DNA from: Flavobacterium omnivorum
GTDB lineage: Bacteria > Bacteroidota > Bacteroidia > Flavobacteriales > Flavobacteriaceae
Reading direction: 5' to 3'
DNA length: 64,000 bases
NCBI RefSeq assembly: GCF_900099915.1
Contig: NZ_FNDB01000004.1
Location: forward strand, 62,001 to 126,000
The first letter of the stretch is position 1. Every line of letters starts with the position of its first letter. Below, one piece after another: positions 16,034-22,673 of the stretch. Under the pieces are notes generated by a model. The model did not search any database and was not told the origin of the DNA. It saw only the letters and a program-made list of their open reading frames with translations. The translations under genes were made by a program, and so were the position numbers.

Positions 16034-17504
16034 AACCGATCGCCTACTTATTTTAATGACATCTAATTTACAGGATAAATATTTTTTCTATGGCTAATGT
16101 TATTAAATTTACTACAAAAAATTAACTTATGAGCGAGTCGAACAGGCAATTAAATATAAAATTTTACGACGAGCTAAATCGTATTTTTAAAATTAAGAAA
16201 TATAAGACATGGCAAGAATTAGCAAAAGAAGTAACAATTGAAAAAATAGCCGAAACTTATAATGTATTTGGGCAAATCTTTTCTACAAATTTAAATAGAT
16301 ACGAATTGTTGCCAAAGAACAATCCTTCTCAAAAGCTTACTTCAATTTTTCATGGCTATTCAGACGGCAATTCGATTATTAATAATGTTGCACGGTATTC
16401 ATTGTATTCAGATGAAATTTTGATATTTCATCCGCTTCAAAATCCAAATATTACTTCACCTGATTATAATCCAATCGCTAAACCACACTTGTGGAGGCTT
16501 GAGTTCGTAGATGCTTTATATTTTTATATCGTTCTCCAAAAATGGGTTCGTTCAGGTATTGTTCATCTAATTGAAAATCCCTTCAATTTTGATTCTGAAG
16601 CTCACTCGATTTTAAAAGAAGAGGCTCGCAAACGTGTTGAATTAAATCCAGGAATTATGACGGATCCTGAGTTTAAAATGGATATAAATAAAATGAACGA
16701 TGAAAAATTGCGCCGGTCATTTTTTGGATTACCTCTAAAAGCGATAGAGGTAACAATTTCCAAAGCATTTCCCAGCTACTCAACTAACGAAGTTACAAAC
16801 TTAGCCTTATCATTTAAAAGGAGAGAAAAGGAACATCCGATGTACGTAGACTTTGGCGACGATCAAATGGAATCCGTTTCTTTAAATGACAGTGGCGGAA
16901 GCATTGAAATGATTGACGCCATTTGCAAATTAACAGGAGCAATTTCCTATACGAGCCAAGTTAGTATAAAACGTCAACTTGAATTTAGGGGAACAAATCC
17001 ATTTTGGACTAAGTTTGGCTCGTTGTACTCGGGGCTTGACCTAACTTATTTAGATAATGTTGATACTTCTTTTGCCTTACATATTCGAGAAGAAAACAGA
17101 ATTTCAGGAATGAGAAAAGCATTTAGAGAAGTCAGCTCTTTCATAGAGCAGACAGAACTTGACAAATTATCAGATGATAAAATTCTGCATTTTAATGACA
17201 AAATAAAAGAAGAGGTGAAACGATCGGAAGTTGAGTGGATGAAAATAATTGATGATGCAAAGAAGTTTAATATAACAACAATTGCTAGCGTAAGTACAAT
17301 AGGAGCGCTTTTAGATCCAACTAAAATAATTGTTCCCGCAATAGGAATTCCTTCAGGAATTATTATTAGTGAGTATTTTAAAAATAGAGGATTAAAAAGC
17401 TATCGAAGTAAAGACGCATATTCCGTATTTGTCGATCTCAAAAATAAGAAACCCTCTTTTTATACTGAATTTAAGAACTGTATATTTTAAGGTCTACTGC
17501 TAAC
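16024..17504 (+). mobile_element. Cassette-like unit 3: one unknown gene
   Basis: It starts with GTTGGCAGTA (16024-16033) and ends with TACTGCTAAC (17495-17504), complementary at nine positions plus one G-T wobble. It holds a single plus-strand gene, whose stop is 4 bp before the end repeat. Confidence 0.55.
16129..17490 (+). CDS. Unknown 453-aa protein, cassette cargo
   Basis: I do not recognise the family. The protein is largely soluble and helical. A short N-terminal region (TWQELAKEVTIEKIAETYNVFGQIF) is followed by a large domain with many aromatic and charged residues. A late Gly/Ile-rich hydrophobic stretch (about 395-420, TIASVSTIGALL ... IIVPAIGIPSGIIISEYF) could be a membrane-associated hairpin. 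Length and isolation in a cassette are compatible with a stress or defence function, but nothing in the sequence proves it. The start is the first ATG, 105 bp into unit 3, after an A/T-rich leader. Confidence 0.65.
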   Translation: MSESNRQLNIKFYDELNRIFKIKKYKTWQELAKEVTIEKIAETYNVFGQIFSTNLNRYELLPKNNPSQKLTSIFHGYSDGNSIINNVARYSLYSDEILIFHPLQNPNITSPDYNPIAKPHLWRLEFVDALYFYIVLQKWVRSGIVHLIENPFNFDSEAHSILKEEARKRVELNPGIMTDPEFKMDINKMNDEKLRRSFFGLPLKAIEVTISKAFPSYSTNEVTNLALSFKRREKEHPMYVDFGDDQMESVSLNDSGGSIEMIDAICKLTGAISYTSQVSIKRQLEFRGTNPFWTKFGSLYSGLDLTYLDNVDTSFALHIREENRISGMRKAFREVSSFIEQTELDKLSDDKILHFNDKIKEEVKRSEVEWMKIIDDAKKFNITTIASVSTIGALLDPTKIIVPAIGIPSGIIISEYFKNRGLKSYRSKDAYSVFVDLKNKKPSFYTEFKNCIF

Positions 17505-17615
17505 AGCTAGGATTCGTTGCGTGCGTAGCGCGAACAATGAAACCCGGGTTGAACGGAACCACTTGTACGTCCGTAAACACTATGGAGTTGTCGTAAAGAT
17601 TTTTGAGAGAATTAT

Positions 17616-17644
17616 AAGAGGATTTAGTGTCCTCTTTTTTTGTA
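17616..17644 (+). terminator. Terminator hairpin inside junction element B
   Basis: AAGAGGA (17616-17622) pairs perfectly with TCCTCTT (17630-17636), 7-base loop, then a run of Ts. It is the counterpart of the hairpin at 15005 with changed but still paired bases. Confidence 0.75.
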
Positions 17645-17830
17645 GTGGTTTATCAGGTGGTTTTAATGTGTTTTCCATCACTTTCGGGGTATAATTCTCT
17701 TTACCTATAAGATTAATTTGTAGAGGTAATTGTATTTGTCTATCACCGAGATCATCGAATTAGGGGAAATTCCTGTGAAGAGTTGCATTCTTGCAATAAG
17801 AATAATCTTCTTTCGATACAAGTATTTTGT

Positions 17831-17838
17831 TATATTTG
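17831..17838 (+). promoter_or_regulatory. Promoter-like -7 box TATATTTG before unit 4
   Basis: TATATTTG fits the Bacteroidota TAnnTTTG box and points toward the gene at 17916. It lies in the junction just before the start of unit 4, so it would belong to the preceding unit and could drive whichever cassette follows. No clear -33 TTG at the best spacing. Confidence 0.4.
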
Positions 17839-17873
17839 CTGGTAATGTAATGGAGGTTTTTTCACAGACTGAC

Positions 17874-18766
17874 GTTACCTGCTAGCAAACCAAAAATCGT
17901 AATAAAAAACCAAATATGAATAAATTTTTACATAAGATCCCTTCACTTTTTTATGCAATAATTGTAATTGCTCTTTCAATATTTTTGACTCACTACTTAG
18001 AAATCTATTTAATTTCTATTAATTGGGTAACTCAAACTGAAGGCGAAGCAAGAGTTGCTTTATATTCAAGTGTTTTAACTGTTATCGCAATTTTTTATGC
18101 GGTTTTACAGTTACAATCACAAAGAAATGAAAGTCTATTTGCAAATGAATATATTAATCAACCTGAATTTGAATTCTATAGATTTGGTGATGATGAAAAT
18201 TTATTAAAAAAAGAAAGTTCGCCAGGATGTTGTTGTATAGCAGGTCAAGTTTGTACAAATAATTGTAACGATGAACATTGGTTTAATTTAAAACAAATTG
18301 GAAATTTACCCGCAACTGATATTAAAATTTCAATGTTTCATAATAAAGAAAGCAATAATATTTGTTGTAAAACTAGAATAATGAAAATTGAAACTTTAAA
18401 TAAAAATGGCGTTTTTCAGTATAAATTACCTCCTTATACTTACTCCGAACAGTTTTTTGACCAAACTAAAAATGATAGCTTTTTCGTATTATTATCATAC
18501 AAATCACTCTATTCAAACCTACATTATAAAAGAATCTATGAGTTAGAATATATTCCAAAATCAAATGCGATCTTAACTAATGGTATTTGGGCAGACAATA
18601 TTAAATTTTATGCCGTAGAGTTGAAAAATATTACTGACTACAATTCGATATCATTGAAAGATTTAATTATTGGTAGTTTAGCTCACTTCTTAGTGAAAAT
18701 AAAACTTAAAAATTCATATTCTAAAGAAAATTGGATATTGAAATACTAAAATTGCCAGCAGGTAAC
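17874..18766 (+). mobile_element. Cassette-like unit 4: one unknown membrane gene
   Basis: It starts with GTTACCTGCTAGC (17874-17886) and ends with GCCAGCAGGTAAC (18754-18766), complementary at 12 of 13 positions. This sequence is quite unlike the ends of units 2 and 3, so the match within the unit is a covariation, not simple repetition of a conserved site. Confidence 0.6.
17916..18749 (+). CDS. Unknown membrane protein with a cysteine-rich loop, cassette cargo
   Basis: This 277-residue protein has two hydrophobic helices near the N-terminus (about 10-30 and 47-65) and then a soluble C-terminal domain of about 210 residues. A compact cysteine cluster, PGCCCIAGQVCTNNC (about 105-119), with DEHW just after it, could bind zinc or an iron-sulfur cluster or form disulfides. 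Two further Cys are at NICCKTR (about 150). The rest has beta-rich spacing. I do not recognise the family; the architecture of two helices plus a metal-binding-like domain would suit a sensor or effector anchored in the inner membrane (inference). Confidence 0.65.
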   Translation: MNKFLHKIPSLFYAIIVIALSIFLTHYLEIYLISINWVTQTEGEARVALYSSVLTVIAIFYAVLQLQSQRNESLFANEYINQPEFEFYRFGDDENLLKKESSPGCCCIAGQVCTNNCNDEHWFNLKQIGNLPATDIKISMFHNKESNNICCKTRIMKIETLNKNGVFQYKLPPYTYSEQFFDQTKNDSFFVLLSYKSLYSNLHYKRIYELEYIPKSNAILTNGIWADNIKFYAVELKNITDYNSISLKDLIIGSLAHFLVKIKLKNSYSKENWILKY

Positions 18767-18934
18767 AGCTAGGGATTCGTTGCGTGCTTAGCACGAACAA
18801 TGAAACTCCGGTTGAACGGAACCGGAGGTAGTTTTAAAAAGCAGTTTAATTATAGTTTAAATCCTATATATTTACTAACTAATTAACCAAATAAAGTTCG
18901 TTTGAGGGTTTTTAGACGAACTAACGTTGTAGGC
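18754..18934 (+). repeat. Compact junction between units 4 and 5, element copy C
   Basis: This is the shortest complete junction, about 160 bp from AAC (18766) to GTT (18926). It has the hairpin TTCGTTG/CAATGAA with inner arm CGTGC-TTA-GCACG, where the T-G of copy B has become T-A. A second stem, CTCCGGTT/AACCGGAG (8 bp), follows. The right half is the same as at 15943, with hairpin AGTTCGTTT/AGACGAACT (18895-18922). Then AAC-GTTGTAGGC opens unit 5. Confidence 0.7.
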
Positions 18935-20479
18935 AATTTTACTGAGCGAGACAAATTCAAAACGATTTAACAACAATAAAATGATTATCAATAATATAAT
19001 TTATAAATCAGTATTTACTCTTTTATTCTTCTGTACATCAGTAAGTTTCTTATATGGACAATCTTCAAAAAATTATTCTACAGAAATTCAGTCAAAAATT
19101 AAACAAGTTGAAAACAATCTTTCTGGTTGGGTACAAATTGAAAATAATCCTCAAATGTGGACATTAGAGGAAAGAATGAAATTTTATCATGCCAATGGTG
19201 TTAGCATTGCAGTTATTAAAGACTATAAAATTGAGTGGGCAAAAGGTTATGGATGGGCTGACAGTTTAGAGCAAAAACCTGTAACAACTAAAACTTTATT
19301 TCAAGCAGGTTCAAATAGTAAATCTCTAAATGCAGTTGGAGTATTAAAATTGGTTCAAGATGGAAAATTGAATCTTAATGCGGATATAAATACCTACTTA
19401 AAATTATGGAAATTTCCCTACGATTCCTTATCAAAAGGTAAAAAAATCACAATTGCCAATTTATTAAGTCATACTGGTGGAATCAGTGTACATGGGTTTT
19501 ATGGATACAAAAAAGGAGAAGAGATACCAACCATCAAACAAATATTAAATGGTCAAAAGCCTGCTAATTCAGAAGCTATACGTTCAATGTATGAGCCATC
19601 TATCAAATATGAATATTCTGGCGGTGGAACCACCATTTCACAACTAATTATTCAGGATGTAACAGGAAAACCTTATGATGAATTTATGTGGGAACATGTA
19701 CTGAAGCCAATGGGAATGACTAACAGTTCTTATACTCAACCTCCAGTATCATCCAAACTGAATTTATTAGCTACTGGATATTACAATGATGGAAAAGCCG
19801 TAAAAGGTAATTACCATATTTATCCAGAACAAGCAGCAGCTGGACTTTGGACAAATCCAACAGATTTAGCGAAATATGTGATTGAAACTCAATTATCTTT
19901 AAAAGGGAAATCTCAAAAGGTACTTTCAAGAGATATGACAACAGTAAGACTTACACCTTACATTGATGATAAATCAGCTTTAGGAGTATTCATAATTAAT
20001 AAAAATGGAATTAAAAATTTCGAGCATGGTGGTGTAGACGAAGGTTTTGTTAGCCAATACATAGGCACTTTTGAAGAAGGTAATGGAGTTGTCGTTATGA
20101 CAAACACATATAATACAGCTCTATTTGATGAAATTATAAGAAGTGTAGCCCTAACTTATGAATGGAAAAATGCTTACACACCTGAGATAAAAAAAGAGCG
20201 CTATATTAAAGATGAAGATTTAAAATCTTATTTAGGGAAATATACAAGCGGAGATAAAAACTTCTTTATTACCAAAAAAAATAATGGAGTTTACTTTAAT
20301 TTTAATGATGACAGGGGCAACCTTACTTGGAAAATTCATTTTATAAATACTAATAATTTTTGTATGATTGAAAATAATTCAGATTTTAACTTCGTTAGAA
20401 ATATATCAGGAAAAATTATAGCTCTTAAATGGAATGAGGAGATATTAAAAAAAGTAGAAGAATAAAAACTCCCTAAAAC
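18926..20479 (+). mobile_element. Cassette-like unit 5: serine hydrolase gene
   Basis: It starts with GTTGTAGG (18926-18933) and ends with CCTAAAAC (20472-20479), complementary at 7 of 8 positions. It carries one gene. It is the last unit with a recognisable start; element copy D follows. Confidence 0.5.
18981..20465 (+). CDS. Secreted serine hydrolase of the beta-lactamase/penicillin-binding fold
   Basis: This 494-residue protein has a signal peptide (about residues 8-26, ending LYGQ). The class-C beta-lactamase-type core has the nucleophile motif SNSK (Ser111, Lys114) and YEYSGGG (Tyr-x-Ser variant of YxN, about 205-211). A late EHGGVDEGF supplies the HxG box. A C-terminal domain of about 100 residues (YLGKYTSGDKNFFITKKNNGVYFNF) is the lipocalin-like DUF found in esterases and D-aminopeptidases of this family. 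The substrate cannot be told from sequence: beta-lactams, esters or D-amino-acid peptides are all possible. It is the cargo of the last cassette-like unit. Confidence 0.85.
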   Translation: MIINNIIYKSVFTLLFFCTSVSFLYGQSSKNYSTEIQSKIKQVENNLSGWVQIENNPQMWTLEERMKFYHANGVSIAVIKDYKIEWAKGYGWADSLEQKPVTTKTLFQAGSNSKSLNAVGVLKLVQDGKLNLNADINTYLKLWKFPYDSLSKGKKITIANLLSHTGGISVHGFYGYKKGEEIPTIKQILNGQKPANSEAIRSMYEPSIKYEYSGGGTTISQLIIQDVTGKPYDEFMWEHVLKPMGMTNSSYTQPPVSSKLNLLATGYYNDGKAVKGNYHIYPEQAAAGLWTNPTDLAKYVIETQLSLKGKSQKVLSRDMTTVRLTPYIDDKSALGVFIINKNGIKNFEHGGVDEGFVSQYIGTFEEGNGVVVMTNTYNTALFDEIIRSVALTYEWKNAYTPEIKKERYIKDEDLKSYLGKYTSGDKNFFITKKNNGVYFNFNDDRGNLTWKIHFINTNNFCMIENNSDFNFVRNISGKIIALKWNEEILKKVEE

Positions 20480-20545
20480 AGTAAGGATTTCGTTGCGTGC
20501 GCAGAATGAACAATGAAATCTGTGTCGAACGGAATCGATTATAAG
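20480..20545 (+). repeat. Shared junction element, copy D (after unit 5)
   Basis: AGTAAGGATTTCGTTGCGTG follows the unit end. GATTTCGTTG pairs with CAATGAAATC over 10 bp, with the inner arm degraded, and GTCGAACGGAATCG corresponds to the second stem. The element stops at about 20545, at the end of the convergent small gene. It marks the right edge of the array. Confidence 0.6.
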
Positions 20546-20547
20546 TT

Positions 20548-20790
20548 TTATTTTTCTGATTTGATCTCTTTTATCATACGCTCGAGTTTTTCTCGCTGTT
20601 GTTTTGCTTTTTCATCATATGCCTTTTGCCTTCTTTCGAACGTGGTTTGATTCAATCGGAGCTCTTTTTCCAAAGACAAAGTTTTATTATAACTATAAAT
20701 CAAGAGAGCCAATAAGAATGCAATACTGCAGAAATAAAAACGATATTCCAATAAAAGAAATTTTAGTGATTCAATTATTTTTGTTAGCAT
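20548..20790 (-). CDS. Small membrane-anchored coiled-coil protein, unknown
   Basis: This 80-residue protein has a hydrophobic helix at about 18-33 (FYFCSIAFLLALLIYSY). A long charged helix full of Lys, Glu, Arg and Gln follows (KELRLNQTTFERRQKAYDEKAKQQREKLERMIKEIKSEK), very likely a coiled coil. It is convergent with the cassette array and lies 122 bp from the recombinase gene, on the same strand. The short length and layout fit a phage- or island-type accessory protein, but no family is recognised. Confidence 0.6.
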   Translation of the reverse strand: MLTKIIESLKFLLLEYRFYFCSIAFLLALLIYSYNKTLSLEKELRLNQTTFERRQKAYDEKAKQQREKLERMIKEIKSEK

Positions 20791-20912
20791 GTTATAAGAT
20801 TTAAAATGTTCTTTTGAAAAAATTTCCAGACTAAGATAAATGTACTACAAATTACCTGACTTGAACTATCGATTCTAAACTCATTATGTGCTATATTAGG
20901 AAAGTAGAAATT

Positions 20913-22160
20913 CTAATTGGCATTTTTGATAATTTTATCATTGTTGCAGTTTGACATTTTGTTTCGTAAAACCATCATGTCCTCGCTCACTTTTTTATCC
21001 AATATCTTAGCATAGTGCTGTGTAGTTCTGATATTTTTATGTCCTAACATTTTGCTCACGCTTTCTATTGGAACACCATTTGTGAGTGTTACAGTCGTCG
21101 CAAAAGTATGACGAGCAATATGGAAAGTTAATTCTTTTTCGATTTCACAAACACCCGCTATTTCTTTCAAATAGGCATTCATTTTTTGATTGCTCAAAAT
21201 AGGAAGTAGTTTGTTTTGGTTGTTGCATTCCGGATGGTCCTCATATTTATCAATAATCATTTGTGTTATTGGAAGGATTGGAATTTTTGAAGCCGATTCG
21301 GTTTTCTGACGGTGAGTGAATATCCATCTCTCTCCGTCGATTCCAAGGCTTATATGCGACTTTGTTAGGTTTTTGACATCAATGTAGGCTAAGCCTGTAA
21401 AACAGCTGAAAATAAATATATCACGCACTAGCGATAATCGTTCTGTTTTGAAATCTTTGTTGATTACGGTCTCTATTTCGTCTTCAGATAGATAGACTCT
21501 TTCTACTTCTTTGACTTTTGCTTTATAGTTTGCAAATGGATTTCTTTCTATCCAATGGTTAGCTATGCAAATCTTGATTATTTTATTGAAGTTCTTGATG
21601 TATTTTACGGCAGTGTTATTGGCGCAATTGCGAACGCTTCTTAGATAGAATTCATAATCTGTAATGAAAGCATGATCTATTTTGTTAATGTCTATATCTG
21701 AAGCCTTGTATTTCCATTCCAGAAATTCGATAGTATGCTTTAGGGAGGTGGTATAGCGCTCTAATGTTCCTGGTGCATATTCTTTACCAACCAATTCTTT
21801 GATTTTGTTGTTGTGATCCTTGAAAATGGGAATAAGCATTCGTTGGTTGTCGTGGAGATCAAAAATTTCATTCTTTAGATTTTCAGAAGTTATAATAATA
21901 TCCTTTTTGTATAATTTTTTTTCAGCTTCTAAAATTTTGGATTTTAAATATTCAAGGTGGCTATTTATTGAACGAGTCTCTTCATTGTTACCCTTAACTT
22001 TAGATCCTTCATTAGACCACTTCTCAGGATTAACAAATTTGTTGCTACTAAATTCAAATCGTTTAGATTGTACTGTGACACGTACATAAATAGGGCAGAT
22101 GCCATCATTATTGACTTTTGATCTCTTTATATAAAAGAGAACGGATACGGCTGTGTTCAT
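20913..22160 (-). CDS. Tyrosine recombinase/integrase (Bacteroidota island type)
   Basis: The start is set at the ATG for MNTAVSVLFYIKRSK; the frame is open 17 codons further upstream but that part lacks family character. The 415-residue product has an N-terminal arm-binding domain (PIYVRVTVQSKRFEFSSNKFV), a SAM-like core-binding domain (about 105-205) and the catalytic domain. Catalytic residues are visible: Arg in LVRDIFIFSCFTGL, HIARH (His-x-x-Arg), LGHKNI and Tyr in TTQHYAKI. It lies 250 bp from the 3' end of tRNA-Ser, the usual target of such integrases, so it probably inserted the island. It is not an IntI-type integron integrase by its N-terminal domain, and there is no evidence that it acts on the cassette junctions. 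Confidence 0.9.
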   Translation of the reverse strand: MNTAVSVLFYIKRSKVNNDGICPIYVRVTVQSKRFEFSSNKFVNPEKWSNEGSKVKGNNEETRSINSHLEYLKSKILEAEKKLYKKDIIITSENLKNEIFDLHDNQRMLIPIFKDHNNKIKELVGKEYAPGTLERYTTSLKHTIEFLEWKYKASDIDINKIDHAFITDYEFYLRSVRNCANNTAVKYIKNFNKIIKICIANHWIERNPFANYKAKVKEVERVYLSEDEIETVINKDFKTERLSLVRDIFIFSCFTGLAYIDVKNLTKSHISLGIDGERWIFTHRQKTESASKIPILPITQMIIDKYEDHPECNNQNKLLPILSNQKMNAYLKEIAGVCEIEKELTFHIARHTFATTVTLTNGVPIESVSKMLGHKNIRTTQHYAKILDKKVSEDMMVLRNKMSNCNNDKIIKNAN

Positions 22161-22262
22161 GGTTGGTGACCTTTTAGTTATTATTAAATTTAAACTTTGT
22201 ACTACTTCCAAACAAGATGTTCAAATAGTGAAAAGGTATTTGAACAAATGTTGAACTGGTAA

Positions 22263-22334
22263 CTTTTGAGATAGGTGTCACTTAAAAAATATAATTTCAG
22301 TGACACCTCAAAAGACACCTAAGTTTTGAGATTT
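22263..22334. repeat. Nested repeats between integrase and tRNA-Ser (attachment-site candidate)
   Basis: AGGTGTCACT (22273-22282) and AGTGACACCT (22299-22308) are perfect 10-bp inverted repeats, and GACACCT occurs again at 22314-22320. Flanking copies of A[C/A][C/G]TTTTGAGAT at 22263 and 22323 add a direct repeat. Such clusters next to an integrase are typical arm-binding sites. Their use as such is inference. Confidence 0.45.
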
Positions 22335-22364
22335 AATGAATAATTTGATTTGCCGTAAATGAAA

Positions 22365-22404
22365 AAACCCTCCTAAATCATAAGATTTAGAAGGGTTTGC
22401 TTCG
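22365..22404 (-). terminator. Bidirectional terminator after tRNA-Ser
   Basis: AAACCCTCCTAAATC (22365-22379) pairs with GATTTAGAAGGGTTT (22384-22398) with one mismatch and a 4-base loop. T-rich runs lie on both sides. It would end the minus-strand tRNA transcript. Confidence 0.75.
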
Positions 22405-22418
22405 TTTAGTATTTCTAC

Positions 22419-22506
22419 TGGCGGAGAAAGAGGGATTCGAACCCCCGGACCTGTTACAGTCAACAGTTTTCAAGACTGCCGCATTCGACCGCTCTGCCAT
22501 TTCTCC
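22419..22506 (-). tRNA. tRNA-Ser (anticodon UGA)
   Basis: The minus strand folds as a class II tRNA. The acceptor GGAGAAA pairs with TTTCTCC, and the D arm AGCGGTCGAATGCGGC is present. The anticodon loop CTTGAAA gives TGA. A variable arm follows, then GGGGGTTCGAATCCC as T arm, discriminator G and an encoded CCA. Its 3' end faces the integrase and the island, making it the likely integration target. Confidence 0.95.
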
Positions 22507-22538
22507 AGTGAGCGACAACCATTACCTGATTGCGAGTG

Positions 22539-22568
22539 CAAATATAAGAACCTTTTTTGGTTATGCAA
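22539..22568 (-). promoter_or_regulatory. Promoter of tRNA-Ser
   Basis: On the minus strand TTG (22568-22566) and TATATTTG (22546-22539) are 19 bp apart, matching the Bacteroidota sigma-A-type consensus. The -7 box lies 32 bp upstream of the tRNA. The tRNA-Arg gene at 49 kb has the same arrangement. Confidence 0.75.
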
Positions 22569-22673
22569 ATCTATTTTTAGAAAAAAAGCATCTATTTTTT
22601 CGACTATTTTTTAACCGTTTCATTTTGTATGCTTTAGGCTAAAATATTTTTAAAAAAAAAGTAATTAAAAGTT

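Larger units (their letters stand above)
17495..17886 (+). repeat. Junction between units 3 and 4, element copy B
   Basis: The unit-3 end TACTGCTAAC is followed by copy B of the shared element (17505 to about 17740): hairpin TTCGTTG/CAATGAA with inner arm CGTGC-GTA-GCGCG, then GGTT-GAACGG-AACC, then a terminator. Unrelated A/T-rich sequence with a promoter-like box follows, and CTGAC-GTTACCTGCTAGC opens unit 4 (17874-17886). The 425-bp gap contains no gene. Confidence 0.65.

Noticed and set aside
10602..20545. Classical class 1-type integron
   Set aside because: The unit starts do not follow GTTRRRY, no IntI-type integrase or attI is visible, and the only tyrosine recombinase has the arm-binding domain of island integrases and lies on the far side in the opposite orientation. 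The comparison is kept only as architecture.
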